From NCBI GenBank assembly GCA_965232485.1, contig OZ246975.1, forward strand, positions 1,364,001 to 1,428,000: DNA of 64,000 nt, given 5' to 3'. The number at the start of each line of letters is the position of its first letter. Positions within the stretch are counted from its first letter, which is position 1. Below are positions 44,456 to 53,752 of this stretch, piece by piece. Origin of the DNA: VXPQ01 sp965232485 (lineage in GTDB: Bacteria > Bacteroidota > Rhodothermia > Rhodothermales > VXPQ01). The notes under the pieces are model-generated. The model was given only the letters and a program-made list of their open reading frames with translations. It made no database searches and was not told the origin of the DNA. The translations under genes and the position numbers were made by a program.

Positions 44456-46339
44456 ATGGACCTACTCCACTTTACCACGGCAGGCCATGTAGACGACGGC
44501 AAATCGACGCTGATCGGTCGCCTGCTGTACGATTCGAAAGCTATTCACCAGGATCAATACGAATCTATCGAGCGCGCCAGTTTGGGACAAGGCGACGGCG
44601 CCATCAACCTGGCCTTGCTCACGGACGGGCTGCGCGCGGAACGCGAACAGGGCATTACCATCGATGTCGCCTACCGGTATTTTTCCACCTTGCAGCGCAA
44701 GTTCATCATTGCCGATACGCCGGGACATACCCAGTATACGCGCAATATGGTCACCGGAGCGTCGACCGCCGAACTGGCCATCATTCTGATTGATGCGCGC
44801 AACGGCGTACTGCAACAGTCGAGGCGGCATGGATTCATTGCCTCGTTGCTGCAGATTCCCCACATCCTCGTGGCGATCAACAAAATGGACCTTGTCGGTT
44901 ATTCCGAAGAAGCCTACCGGAAAATCGTCGCCGACTATCGGGAATTCGTTGAGCGCCTGGACATAGACGATGTCGTTTTCATTCCCATTTCCGCCCTGAA
45001 AGGAGACAATGTCGTCGAACAGAGCAAGCGAATGGATTGGTACCGCGGGCCGACTATCCTGCACCACCTCGAGACCGTCAATGTGGGCGCAGGGCGCAAT
45101 GTGGTCGATTTTCGGTTTCCGGTGCAATACGTAATACGCCCGCACCAGCGTTTTCGCGGCTATGCGGGCCGCGTAGTATCGGGGTCCATTGCCCCGGGCG
45201 AAGACATTGTGGCGCTGCCGTCCAGGCAGGAAAGCCGCATACGCTCCATCATCCGCATGGAGGACGACATCCCGCGGGCCCGCGCCGGGGATTCGGTCGT
45301 AATCACGGTGGAGGACGACATTGATATCGGACGGGGCGACATGATTGTCCGACGACGCAATCAACCCCTCGTGACACGCAGCATCGACGCCGACATATGC
45401 TGGATGAGCGAGGAACCGATGAACACGAACCGGCGCTGGATTATCCAGCATACCACCCGCAACGTACAGGCTATGGTCGGCAACGTGATTTATCGCATGA
45501 ATATCGATACGCTGCACCGCGAAACGGCGGACTCCTTGAGCCTGAACGACATCGGACGCATTGAATTCGAACTGGCCGACCCGCTTTTCGTAGACGCCTA
45601 CCGGGTCAACCGGGAAACCGGAAGTTTCATCCTGATCGATCCGGACGCCAACAATACGGTGGCCGCCGGCATGATCCGCGGCGCCGCGCAACACGTTCCG
45701 CCGGTCGGACGGACGCCTGCCATGGAACGCCCTGTTTCCCCTAGCGTCGCGTGGGACGAATTGTTCATTCCGCGCGAGGCGCGCGAACGGCGACAGGGAC
45801 ACCAGGCCGCCGTACTCTGGATGACGGGGCTTTCAGGATCCGGCAAATCAACCATCGCCCGCGCCCTCGAAAAACGCCTTTTCGAACAAGGCGTCCGCAC
45901 CATGTCCATCGATGGCGACTACGTGCGGCACGGATTGTGCGGAGACCTGAGTTTCTCCGAGGCGGATCGGACCGAAAACATTCGGCGCGTCAGCGAAACG
46001 GCGCGGCTGTTTTTCGAACAGGGGAGCATTACCATTTGCTCTCTCATATCGCCCTGTCGCCGGGATCGCGCATACCCCCGGCGCATTATTCCGGAAGATC
46101 GCTTCTTCGAGGTGCATGTGGATTGCGATCTGGAAATATGCAAGGACCGAGATCCGAAAGGATTGTATAAAAAAGCGCTCAACAACGAGATTCGCGATTT
46201 TACGGGCGTTTCCGCCCCATACGAGCCCCCGGAAAATCCGGAAATCCGGCTCCAAACCGACGCCTTGTCCGTCCAGGAATGCGTGGACCAGATTGTTGCC
46301 ATGCTTGCGGCGCAAGGCATTATCCCGTCCACTGCGTAG
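44456..46339 (+). CDS. cysNC: Bifunctional sulfate adenylyltransferase subunit 1 / adenylylsulfate kinase
   Basis: A 627-aa fusion. The N-terminal GTPase part (about 1-430) has G1 AGHVDDGKSTLIGRLLYDSK, REQGITIDVAYRYFST, DTPGHTQYTRNM and NKMDLVGY, and regulates ATP sulfurylase with CysD. The C-terminal kinase part has the P-loop GLSGSGKST near residue 460, SIDGDYVRHGLCGDLSFSEA, DRTENIRRVSE and DPKGLYKKALNNEIRDFTGV, converting APS to PAPS. The usual LDGDNVRHGLN is SIDGDYVRHGLC here, a modest deviation. The permease gene follows 22 nt downstream. Confidence 0.96.
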   Translation: MDLLHFTTAGHVDDGKSTLIGRLLYDSKAIHQDQYESIERASLGQGDGAINLALLTDGLRAEREQGITIDVAYRYFSTLQRKFIIADTPGHTQYTRNMVTGASTAELAIILIDARNGVLQQSRRHGFIASLLQIPHILVAINKMDLVGYSEEAYRKIVADYREFVERLDIDDVVFIPISALKGDNVVEQSKRMDWYRGPTILHHLETVNVGAGRNVVDFRFPVQYVIRPHQRFRGYAGRVVSGSIAPGEDIVALPSRQESRIRSIIRMEDDIPRARAGDSVVITVEDDIDIGRGDMIVRRRNQPLVTRSIDADICWMSEEPMNTNRRWIIQHTTRNVQAMVGNVIYRMNIDTLHRETADSLSLNDIGRIEFELADPLFVDAYRVNRETGSFILIDPDANNTVAAGMIRGAAQHVPPVGRTPAMERPVSPSVAWDELFIPREARERRQGHQAAVLWMTGLSGSGKSTIARALEKRLFEQGVRTMSIDGDYVRHGLCGDLSFSEADRTENIRRVSETARLFFEQGSITICSLISPCRRDRAYPRRIIPEDRFFEVHVDCDLEICKDRDPKGLYKKALNNEIRDFTGVSAPYEPPENPEIRLQTDALSVQECVDQIVAMLAAQGIIPSTA

Positions 46340-46361
46340 CGGCCCTGCGCCAATTCTCTGG

Positions 46362-48134
46362 ATGTCGATGCCCTGGCAAGCCTGGTTTACCCTTGCAACA
46401 GTGCTGTGCATGATCTTTGCCCTTGTGCGAGAATGGGCGCGAGTGGACGTAACCATTCTGTCGGCATTGGGCGTCTTGCTCATTGCGGGCGTATTGCCCC
46501 CCGTGGAAGCATTTTCGGGGGTCGCATGGGAGACGGTCATTACGATCGCTTCCCTGTATGTAGTCGCCGCCGGCATTCATCAAACGGGCATGCTCACCTG
46601 GATAGACCGCTGGCTGGCGCGCCCCGGCGGCACCGTAGCCTCGCTGCTTTTCCGCGTCATGGCGCCCACGGCCATCTTGTCCGCCTGCCTGAACAACACC
46701 CCCGTGGTCGCCATGCTCATACCGCGGATGCAGGAGATAGCCCGAAAAACCGGCGTTTCCGTATCGAAGCTCCTGATGCCGCTCTCGTTCGCGGCGATTG
46801 CGGGCGGCATGATCACGCTGGTCGGCACCTCGACGAACATCATTGCCTCGGGCATTATTCGGGAAGCCGGAATGCAGGAATTCGGGTTGTTCGAATTTGC
46901 CTGGATCGGTCTGCCTGTAACCGTCTTGACGATTTTGTACCTGTCTCTTGCGGGACGCCGGCTCATGCCAGACGCCACCCCGGGCGACCGGGACAAAGCC
47001 GATACGCTGGACTACCGATTCCGCTTGCGCGTCCCGCCCGGATCGTCCCTCGCAGGCATGTCAATCCAAAAAGCGAATTTGCGGTCGCTGGGCGACGCCT
47101 ACCTCGTCTATATTCACCGCAACCAGCAGGTGATCGGACCGGTCGATCCAGAAGAAATCATCCGGGAAGACGACATCCTCACCTTCATCGGGCGCATGGA
47201 CGCCAGAGAGCGCCTTCGCCGCCAGACCGGTTTTTCCGTATATCCCAATAAAGAAGGGGCGCATAGACGGGAAAAGGAATTTCCGCTCTTTCAGGCCGTG
47301 GTTTCGACAAACTCGATGCTGGCCGGAAAAACACTCAAGGAAGTCAACTTCCGGGAAAAATACGAAGGAGTGGTCCTCGCTATTCATCGCCGCAACGAAT
47401 CGATCCGCGGCGCCCTCGGAAACGTTCCGCTCAAGCCAGGCGACCGCCTTGTCATCGACGCCAAAAAAGGATTCGACCAGCGCTGGCGCCAAAGCCAGGA
47501 AGATTTTTACTTCGTCACGCAAGAAATCCGGAAACCGCAGCGAATCACCCGAAGAACGGGGGCGCTCCTGAGCGCCCTCGGTTTATTGATCCTGTTGCAC
47601 ATTGCCGGCCTGCTGCCCCTTGCCGCGGCCGCCTTCGCCGGCGCGCTGGGCACGATCCTCCTGGGCCTTTTGCGCGGCCCCGCATTGCGTCAATCGGTCG
47701 ATATAACTGTGGTCCTGACCATTACCGGCGCACTCGGCATAGGGCACGCAGTCCAGGAAAGCGGACTGGCGACAGGGCTGGGCCATGCGATTGCGACCAT
47801 CCTGCCGGGACAACATCCCCTTGCGGCGTTGCTTTTCCTGTATCTCGGCGCCATGATCGTCACGGAAATCATCACGAACAGCGCAGCCGTCGTCATTATG
47901 ATTCCGGTGGCCTTGGCGACCGCCATCGACATTGGCCTGGAGCCCCGCGCCGCAGCCATCGCCGTGACCATTGCCTCCTCAGCCAGTTTCCTCTCCCCGA
48001 TCGGCTATCAAACGAATCTGATGGTGATGGGCGTCGGCGGATACCGTTTCCGGGATTATTTCCGGGCCGGTCTGCCGGTAAGCATCGGTGTTATGGCCAT
48101 CACCCTGATCGTCGTATCCATGAAATGGCTCTGA
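46362..48134 (+). CDS. SLC13-family anion permease with TrkA_C domains (probable sulfate importer)
   Basis: A 590-aa membrane protein from ATG 46362 (MSMPWQAWFTLATVLCMIFA). Five or six N-terminal TM helices with SACLNNTPVVAMLIPRMQEI and MITLVGTSTNIIASGII are followed by a cytoplasmic insert of about 200 residues with two TrkA_C (RCK-C)-like domains (VPPGSSLAGMSIQKANLRSL, VSTNSMLAGKTLKEVNFREK), then the second TM half (TEIITNSAAVVIMIPVALAT, SASFLSPIGYQTNLMVMGVG). This layout matches SLT/SAC1-type transporters. Position 22 nt after cysNC suggests sulfate as substrate; this is inference from context. Confidence 0.88.
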   Translation: MSMPWQAWFTLATVLCMIFALVREWARVDVTILSALGVLLIAGVLPPVEAFSGVAWETVITIASLYVVAAGIHQTGMLTWIDRWLARPGGTVASLLFRVMAPTAILSACLNNTPVVAMLIPRMQEIARKTGVSVSKLLMPLSFAAIAGGMITLVGTSTNIIASGIIREAGMQEFGLFEFAWIGLPVTVLTILYLSLAGRRLMPDATPGDRDKADTLDYRFRLRVPPGSSLAGMSIQKANLRSLGDAYLVYIHRNQQVIGPVDPEEIIREDDILTFIGRMDARERLRRQTGFSVYPNKEGAHRREKEFPLFQAVVSTNSMLAGKTLKEVNFREKYEGVVLAIHRRNESIRGALGNVPLKPGDRLVIDAKKGFDQRWRQSQEDFYFVTQEIRKPQRITRRTGALLSALGLLILLHIAGLLPLAAAAFAGALGTILLGLLRGPALRQSVDITVVLTITGALGIGHAVQESGLATGLGHAIATILPGQHPLAALLFLYLGAMIVTEIITNSAAVVIMIPVALATAIDIGLEPRAAAIAVTIASSASFLSPIGYQTNLMVMGVGGYRFRDYFRAGLPVSIGVMAITLIVVSMKWL

Positions 48135-48164
48135 CGCCGCGGCTTTCCCGCCGACCGGGGGAGG

Positions 48165-49121
48165 CTACGCAACCCGATACGGAATGTGCCGGGCGCCTTC
48201 GAGTACGGCCCGCACCGCTTCGGCGCACATTTCCGCCATCTTCAGGCGGGTGGCATGCGTTGCGCTGCCAAGATGCGGCGCCAGCACCACATTGTCGAGA
48301 TCAAGCAACCCCGGATGCACCGCCGGTTCCCGCTCGAACACGTCCAGGCCCGCCGCGCGAATCGCGCGATTGCGAAGCGCCTCTGCAAGCGCCTCCTCGT
48401 TCACCACGGCGCCGCGCGCCGTATTCACCAGAATGGCCGAAGGTTTCATGCGCGCAAACGCCTCGCGTCCAATGAGGCCGCGACTGGACGCATTCAGGCT
48501 GCAATGCAAGGAAATCACATCGCTCGTTTCCAGCAACGCATCCAGCGAAACAAGCCGAGCGCCCAGTTTCTGCTCCACGGACGGATTGGCGCGAGACCGG
48601 TTATAATAGCACACGCGCATCCCGAACCCGATAGCCCGGCGCGCCATGGCGGCGCCTATCCTGCCCAACCCCACGATCCCTATCGCGCCGCCGTTCAACT
48701 CGGCGCCCAGCATAAGGTCCGCCTCCCACCTTGAAAACGACCCGGCGCGCACATACCGATCCGCGGGCACAACCCGCCGGGCCGCCGCCAGAAGCAACGC
48801 AAACGCCATATCTGCAGTGGCCTCCGTAAGCACCCCCGGCGTATTCGTCACCACAACGCCCCGCGCCCGCGCCGCAGACAGATCAATGTTGTCGTACCCT
48901 ACTGCATACTGCGCAACCACCTTGACGTCGGGACATGCGCGCAACACCCGGTCGGTCACCGGATCCGACAAGAGCGTAATCAGGGCGTCGGCCCCTTGCG
49001 CAATGTCGATCAGCTGTTCCTCGTCCGGTCCCCCGGGAGAAAATTGATGCTGGACCACCTCGTAGCCATCCAGCAGAGACAGCCCTTCAAGGGGCAATGG
49101 GCGCGTTACGACAATACGCAT
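48165..49121 (-). CDS. D-2-hydroxyacid dehydrogenase (glyoxylate/hydroxypyruvate reductase type)
   Basis: NAD(P)-dependent 2-hydroxyacid dehydrogenase of 318 aa from ATG 49119-49121 (MRIVVTRPLPLEGLSLLDGY). The Rossmann motif GIVGLGRIGAAMARRAIGFG is near residue 145. The catalytic Arg is in VNTARGAVVNEEAL, the Glu lies about 30 residues later (LDVFEREPAVHPGL) and the His is in LAPHLGSATHATR. NTPGVLTEATADMAFALLLA is typical of the GhrB/GyaR branch. Substrate is not certain. It converges with the SLC13 gene. Confidence 0.92.
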   Translation of the reverse strand: MRIVVTRPLPLEGLSLLDGYEVVQHQFSPGGPDEEQLIDIAQGADALITLLSDPVTDRVLRACPDVKVVAQYAVGYDNIDLSAARARGVVVTNTPGVLTEATADMAFALLLAAARRVVPADRYVRAGSFSRWEADLMLGAELNGGAIGIVGLGRIGAAMARRAIGFGMRVCYYNRSRANPSVEQKLGARLVSLDALLETSDVISLHCSLNASSRGLIGREAFARMKPSAILVNTARGAVVNEEALAEALRNRAIRAAGLDVFEREPAVHPGLLDLDNVVLAPHLGSATHATRLKMAEMCAEAVRAVLEGARHIPYRVA

Positions 49122-49138
49122 GGTTTGCAAAAGAATTC

Positions 49139-49305
49139 AGGGATACGCTGATCAAAACCATTTCGCTCGGCACGTCGCGTTCGCGCGTACGGGACATCAA
49201 TGATTCAGTCGCGTAAATTAGCGAAAAACACGCTACGGATTCGGGGCATGGCGTACGTGACGCGCCCTCCGGGAGACTGCGAACGGCAGCGCAGGAGCGA
49301 CACAA
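49139..49305. mobile_element. Degenerate MITE remnant
   Basis: Begins GGATACGCTGATCAAAACCA TTTCGCTCGGCACGTCG, with interior pieces TTAGCGAAAAACACGCTACG and GTGACGCGCCCTCCGGGAGA matching the MITE. The far end is missing. It fills the gap between the divergent dehydrogenase and glycosyltransferase genes; nothing else was recognised to 49393. Confidence 0.6.
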
Positions 49306-49393
49306 GATACGTTCGGGGAAACCGGCAAGGGAAGCGAAGGGTATTGAATAGTTTGTTTATCCCTTGGTCATTCCGGTCGCCGCCGACGTTGAA

Positions 49394-50518
49394 ATGAAAA
49401 TCCTGTTCATTGTGCAGGGAGAAGGACGAGGTCATCTCACCCAGGCGCTTGCCCTCCAAACCATGCTGCGCAAAGCCGGGCACGAACTGGTCGGCGTACT
49501 TGCCGGAAAGGTAAGCAACCGGGAAATTCCCCCCGTATTCTCCCAGCGCATCAAGGCGCCGATTCAGCGTTTCGGCTCTCCGGGCTTTAGCATAGGCAAG
49601 GAGCAACGCGCAATCAATTCGGTGGACACGCTGATCGAAAATATCGGGCGCATACCTGCCTTTCGGCGCAGTCTGCAGCATATCCATCAGACGCTTGCAT
49701 CCACGCAGCCGGACCTGGCGCTCACCTTCTACGAACCGATGGCGGGCGTATACCAGGCGCTCTATCGCCCGGACATACCCTTTGTCGCGGTCGGACATCA
49801 GTACATGTTCGATCATCCGATCTATGATTTTGCGCCCGGCAGGGCCGTGGATCGCTCGGCCATGCGGTTGTTCACGCGTCTGACGGGTTTTCGGGCTACG
49901 TGGAAACTTGCGCTGTCCCTGTATCCGGCGAACGACCTCCCGAGCGCCCGCATCTCCGTGATCCCCCCGCTTTTACGCGAGGAAGCCCTAACCCTGCCCG
50001 CCATGCTTCCCAACGAACATTTTTTTCTGATCTACCTCCTCAATCGCGGCTACGCGGAGCAGGTGATCGCATGGCACGAAGAACATCCGACGCAGCGTCT
50101 CGAATGCTTCTGGGACAACCCGGAAGCCGACGAGATCGTGCAGTACAGTGACACGCTTCGCTTCAACCAGTTGCACGATACCCGATTTCTCGAACTGATG
50201 AGTCGGTGCGCGGGCCTCGTGTGCACCGCCGGGTTCGAATCGGTTTCCGAGGCGCTCTTCCTGGGGAAACCCGTGCTGGCCGTTCCGGTCGAGGGACACT
50301 ACGAACAACTTTGCAATGCGTACGAAGTAGAAAAACTGGGATGCGGAGTCCGCAGCGACCAATTCGACATGAATTTGCTCACGCAATTCGCCGCGCAGCA
50401 CGATGCAATGCAGAACGACTTTCGCACCTGGGTGCTCGAAGCAGAAGAGCGCGTCATGCCTATCCTTGAAGCGGTGGGCGCGCATCGACTCCCCCCGACG
50501 AGCCCGCGACGGACGTGA
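49394..50518 (+). CDS. Glycosyltransferase (GT-B, MurG/UGT-like)
   Basis: A 374-aa product from ATG 49394: MKILFIVQGEGRGHLTQALA, the N-terminal nucleotide-fold pattern with GRGH seen in the Glyco_trans_1_3 family. The C-terminal donor-binding region includes RFLELMSRCAGLVCTAGFES VSEALFLGKPVLAVPVEGHY EQ, a characteristic Gly/Glu-rich loop. A 10-codon extension to 49364 is possible. Acceptor and donor are unknown; the neighbours suggest surface polysaccharide or glycolipid work. The last codons and stop (GGACGTGACG) run into MITE sequence. Confidence 0.82.
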   Translation: MKILFIVQGEGRGHLTQALALQTMLRKAGHELVGVLAGKVSNREIPPVFSQRIKAPIQRFGSPGFSIGKEQRAINSVDTLIENIGRIPAFRRSLQHIHQTLASTQPDLALTFYEPMAGVYQALYRPDIPFVAVGHQYMFDHPIYDFAPGRAVDRSAMRLFTRLTGFRATWKLALSLYPANDLPSARISVIPPLLREEALTLPAMLPNEHFFLIYLLNRGYAEQVIAWHEEHPTQRLECFWDNPEADEIVQYSDTLRFNQLHDTRFLELMSRCAGLVCTAGFESVSEALFLGKPVLAVPVEGHYEQLCNAYEVEKLGCGVRSDQFDMNLLTQFAAQHDAMQNDFRTWVLEAEERVMPILEAVGAHRLPPTSPRRT

Positions 50519-50658
50519 CGCGCCCTTCGGGAGGCTGCGAGACGCGCGCTGGCTGCGTCATTCCTCGTTATGCGGGGCCGCCGCCTGCGCTGCTTCGTCA
50601 TTCCTTGCCAACGCGCCCTTCGCAGCCCCTGCGCTTTGCGGACTTGATCAGAGTATCC
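50512..50658. mobile_element. MITE half containing the ends of two convergent genes
   Basis: From CGTGACGCGCCCTTCGGGAG through CTGGCTGCGTCATTCCTCGT and TTCGTCATTCCTTGCCAACG to TTTGCGGACTTGATCAGAGTATCC, matching about 147 bp of the MITE. The left terminal repeat is missing. The stop codons of the plus-strand glycosyltransferase (50516-50518) and the minus-strand nucleotidyltransferase (50648-50650) both lie inside it. Confidence 0.75.
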
Positions 50659-51667
50659 CTGCAGGCGCCGTCCCCATCTCGGCATGATCGCCGATATTTA
50701 GCGCCTGCGCGCCCGGATGCACCTGGGCGCAGCTGCCGACCAGCGAATCGGTCAATACCGCGCCATGCACCACGGCCCGGGAGAAAACAATGGATCGCTC
50801 CAGGACAGAGCGGCGAATGTCGGCCCCCGCCTCGATAGACGCGTACGGCCCCACAACCGAATCCGCAACGCGCGCGCCCGGCCCGACGTAGACCGGCGGA
50901 ATGACGATGCTGTTTTCCACGTCCCCCGGACAAGCGCCAGTATCTTCTTTCTCCAGAAGCCGTCGAGTCGTTTCCATCAGAGCGGGGATGGTGCCGCAAT
51001 CGAGCCATTCCGTAACGTGCGCGGTCGTAAACGTATCGCCGCGCTTGATCATGCGGTCAAAAGCGTCGGTCAGTTGAAATTCCCCGCCCTTACCGCGCAA
51101 GTCATCCCTGATAATCCCCTGGATGGCGCCGCGAAGTTCCCCAAGTTCGCGTACGTAATAGATGCCGACCAGCGCTTCCGTAGAGATGGGCTCGGACGGC
51201 TTTTCGACGAGCGCCGCCACCCGGTCTCCCTCCCGCACCGCGACCCCGAACCGGCTGGGATCCTCGATATGCTTCACCATAGCCACCACATCGGCGTCCC
51301 GGAAATCAAGCCCCGAATCCATGTCGAACACCGTATCCGCAAACGCCACGACGCCGGGGCCTTCGAGGTAGTCCCGGGCCGCGTCTACGGCATGGGCCGT
51401 GCCCTGCGCGGTTTGTTGTACGGCGAATCGGGGGCGCATGGCGCGCCGGGCGCATATTTCCCGCAGCATGTCATACGCATTTTCCCCAAAATCCGGCCCC
51501 AGCACGAAAACGCCTTCCTCCAGCGGCGCGGGCAATACGCGCTGGAACGTATCCACGATGCGCTCCACCATGCTGCGCCCTCGAACGGGAAGCAGAGGCT
51601 TGGGCGTAACATGGGAATGGGGACGAACGCGCGTGCCTCGGCCAGCCATGGGAATGATGAGTTTCAT
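50648..51667 (-). CDS. Sugar-phosphate nucleotidyltransferase
   Basis: A 339-aa protein with the nucleotidyltransferase signature MKLIIPMAGRGTRVRPHSHV TPKPLLPVRG at the N-terminus, VVAFADTVFDMDSGL (metal-binding Asp region), VAALVEKPSEPISTEALVGI YYV and EWLDCGTIPALMETTRRLLE. The C-terminal about 90 residues form left-handed beta-helix hexapeptides (VYVGPGARVADSVVGPYASI). It resembles glucose-1-phosphate thymidylyl- or uridylyltransferases; the exact sugar is not fixed by sequence. The final residues GIL and the stop TGA are encoded by a MITE terminal repeat (GGATACTCTGA). Confidence 0.88.
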   Translation of the reverse strand: MKLIIPMAGRGTRVRPHSHVTPKPLLPVRGRSMVERIVDTFQRVLPAPLEEGVFVLGPDFGENAYDMLREICARRAMRPRFAVQQTAQGTAHAVDAARDYLEGPGVVAFADTVFDMDSGLDFRDADVVAMVKHIEDPSRFGVAVREGDRVAALVEKPSEPISTEALVGIYYVRELGELRGAIQGIIRDDLRGKGGEFQLTDAFDRMIKRGDTFTTAHVTEWLDCGTIPALMETTRRLLEKEDTGACPGDVENSIVIPPVYVGPGARVADSVVGPYASIEAGADIRRSVLERSIVFSRAVVHGAVLTDSLVGSCAQVHPGAQALNIGDHAEMGTAPAGIL

Positions 51668-51880
51668 AAATCCGATTCGCTATCTTGTAATCGCTGTCGT
51701 ACGCCCGTAAATATCGGCGCATACCCGCTAAACGGCAAAAGAGGCTTCATTGTTCAACGAAAAAACGATCTCCGCACCCTCTTTTTCCGCCAAATGGGAA
51801 CACATATTCCGGGATATATGTATTTTTTTATTGATTCCCTATTTTTCTGTCCCGCTAAAACCACAGTCATACGACACGCC

Positions 51881-52711
51881 ATGACGATGAGTACCTTCAA
51901 ACCCGTTGCAGTGCTTGCTTTGCTTTTCTTCTTCCTGGCCCCCCCGGCGCAGGCTCAGGAATATAAAGAAGCGTTCAACGCCGCCATCGAAGCGGCCCAG
52001 GCCAAGGATTACGCCGCGGCCCGGGACGCATTCGCGCGCGCCGCCAATCTGGCGCGACAGGAAGGCGATATCGAAATCGCCAACAAATCCGCCAGCAATG
52101 CGGCCAAGATCGACTACAATCTGGGCAACGCGCTCGTCAAGCAGGAATTGTTCGAGAGCGCTCTCGAACGATTCAACAACGGCATTGCGATTTATCCGAG
52201 TTACGCAAAGAATTACCTGGGCAAAGTGGTGGCTCTGAAAAAACTGGATCGGACCGACGAGGCCATCCAGGCCTATGAGGACCTGATCGCTTTTGGAGAA
52301 GAGCACGGGGATAGCCAAGCCTTGCGCGCCGGCGAAGACGGTATCCGGAGCCACTTCAACGCCCTCGCTTCTTCCGCCCTCGGCCGTCGCTCCGAACCCT
52401 CGGCGTCCGACGCTCGGGAAGCGATCGCCAACCTGGAAGAACTCCAGCAGCGCGTGGAGCCTGATGCGAACACCTATTTTTACCTCGCTGTAGCGCACAA
52501 TACGCTGGGCGACTACGAACAGGCCGTAGCGCTTGCCGACCAGGCCCTCAACATACATCGGGGCAGCCGGACGGATGCAGCGAAAATCCACTTCACCAGA
52601 GGGGAAGCCCTCATGTACGCCGGGAATATCGCCGCCGCCAAGGAATCGTTCGAAAATGCCCGGTACGGGAGCTACAAGAGTCCGGCCGAGCATTATCTCG
52701 AAACCCTTTGA
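51881..52711 (+). CDS. Exported TPR protein
   Basis: A 276-aa product from ATG 51881 (MTMSTFKPVAVLALLFFFLA, signal ending PPAQAQ). At least five TPR units follow, e.g. AIEAAQAKDYAAARDAFARA ANLARQ, LFESALERFNNGIAIYPSYA, and YFYLAVAHNTLGDYEQAVAL ADQALNI. It lacks a lipobox, so it is probably periplasmic. A strong intrinsic terminator follows about 95 nt after the stop. Function unknown; TPRs imply protein partners. Confidence 0.82.
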   Translation: MTMSTFKPVAVLALLFFFLAPPAQAQEYKEAFNAAIEAAQAKDYAAARDAFARAANLARQEGDIEIANKSASNAAKIDYNLGNALVKQELFESALERFNNGIAIYPSYAKNYLGKVVALKKLDRTDEAIQAYEDLIAFGEEHGDSQALRAGEDGIRSHFNALASSALGRRSEPSASDAREAIANLEELQQRVEPDANTYFYLAVAHNTLGDYEQAVALADQALNIHRGSRTDAAKIHFTRGEALMYAGNIAAAKESFENARYGSYKSPAEHYLETL

Positions 52712-52805
52712 CGCCGCCTGGCGCGTCCTTCCGCGCCATCTGATCCGTATGCATTCCGCGCATCGGGCGCATATCGTGCATGCAACCTTCTGGCCCCAAT
52801 CAGTA

Positions 52806-52843
52806 GAAAGCCCTGTACCCGGTCGAGTACAGGGCTTTTTCTT
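52806..52843 (+). terminator. Intrinsic terminator after the TPR gene
   Basis: An 11-bp perfect stem AAGCCCTGTAC / GTACAGGGCTT around an 8-nt loop (CCGGTCGA), followed by a T run (TTTTTC). It ends transcription of the TPR gene before the acetyltransferase operon. Confidence 0.9.
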
Positions 52844-52888
52844 TGGAAACAAACGACCGCTTCGCCATCTCGTACGCAAGGAAACGCC

Positions 52889-53740
52889 ATGACCCATCCA
52901 GCAGGCAATGCAATTGAAGCACAAGGACGCTATGCGTGTATCGCCGATGCGATTTCCGTCGGGGAGCATGTGGCGGTCGGACACCATGTCGTAGTGGAAT
53001 CCGGAGTCCATATCGGCTCGCGCACGAGCATAGGGCATCATGCCGCGATCGCCCGGAACGTACGCATCGGCGCGGCGTGCAAAATCGGCGCCGGCGTGGT
53101 CATTCACGAAGGGGTGCAGATAGGCGACAATGTCCGAATCGACGACGGCGCCGTGATCGGCAAGCAACCTCTCGCCGCGTCGAATACCGCCGTAACCCGA
53201 AAAAGCACGTATCCCCCCACGCGCATCGGATCCGGATGCTTGCTTGGAACAGGCGTAATCGTCTATGCGGGATGCGTCCTCGGAGACCATGTGCTGGCTG
53301 CGGACCTGGCGACCCTGCGCGAGGAGGTAACCGTCGGAGACCATACCATCGCAGGGCGCGGCGTCGCGATCGAAAACGCATGCGCCATTGGACGATATTG
53401 CAAAATAGAAACGAACGCCTACATCGCAGCGTACTCCGTCGTCGAAGATCGCGCCTTCATAGCGCCCGGAGCGCTCACGAGCAACGATAATTTCCTGGGC
53501 CGTACGCAAGAACGTTTCCGGCATTTCAAGGGAGCCGTCGTGCGGCGGGGCGCGCGCCTCGGCGTCGGGGCCGTCATTTTGCCCGGCATGGAAATCGAAC
53601 CGGACGCGGTCGTGGCCGCCGGCGCGGTGCTTACCAAAAAGGCTTCGGCGCGCACGATCCATGCGGGCCTGCCCGCGCGCGCGCATCGCGCCGTTCCGGA
53701 AGAGCAGTTACTCGAAAACCAGGGATGGGACGACCTGTAA
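52889..53740 (+). CDS. Hexapeptide-repeat acyl/acetyltransferase (WbpD-like)
   Basis: A 283-aa left-handed beta-helix protein with many [LIV]-G-x-x-x-x repeats (ISVGEHVAVGHHVVVESGVH, VRIGAACKIGAGVVIHEGVQ, IGDNVRIDDGAVIGK), then TRIGSGCLLGTGVIVYAGCV and GARLGVGAVILPGMEIEPDA near the C-terminus, the acyl-CoA site region. It resembles LpxD-like and WbpD-type UDP-sugar N-acetyltransferases. The gene for a DegT-type aminotransferase follows 12 nt later, which favours N-acetylation of a UDP-3-amino sugar. Function is inferred from the pair. Confidence 0.82.
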   Translation: MTHPAGNAIEAQGRYACIADAISVGEHVAVGHHVVVESGVHIGSRTSIGHHAAIARNVRIGAACKIGAGVVIHEGVQIGDNVRIDDGAVIGKQPLAASNTAVTRKSTYPPTRIGSGCLLGTGVIVYAGCVLGDHVLAADLATLREEVTVGDHTIAGRGVAIENACAIGRYCKIETNAYIAAYSVVEDRAFIAPGALTSNDNFLGRTQERFRHFKGAVVRRGARLGVGAVILPGMEIEPDAVVAAGAVLTKKASARTIHAGLPARAHRAVPEEQLLENQGWDDL

Positions 53741-53752
53741 ACAGCGCATCCC

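Noticed and set aside
51839..53686. 615-codon minus-strand frame
   Set aside because: Overlaps the TPR gene, a strong terminator and the acetyltransferase, all well supported on the plus strand.
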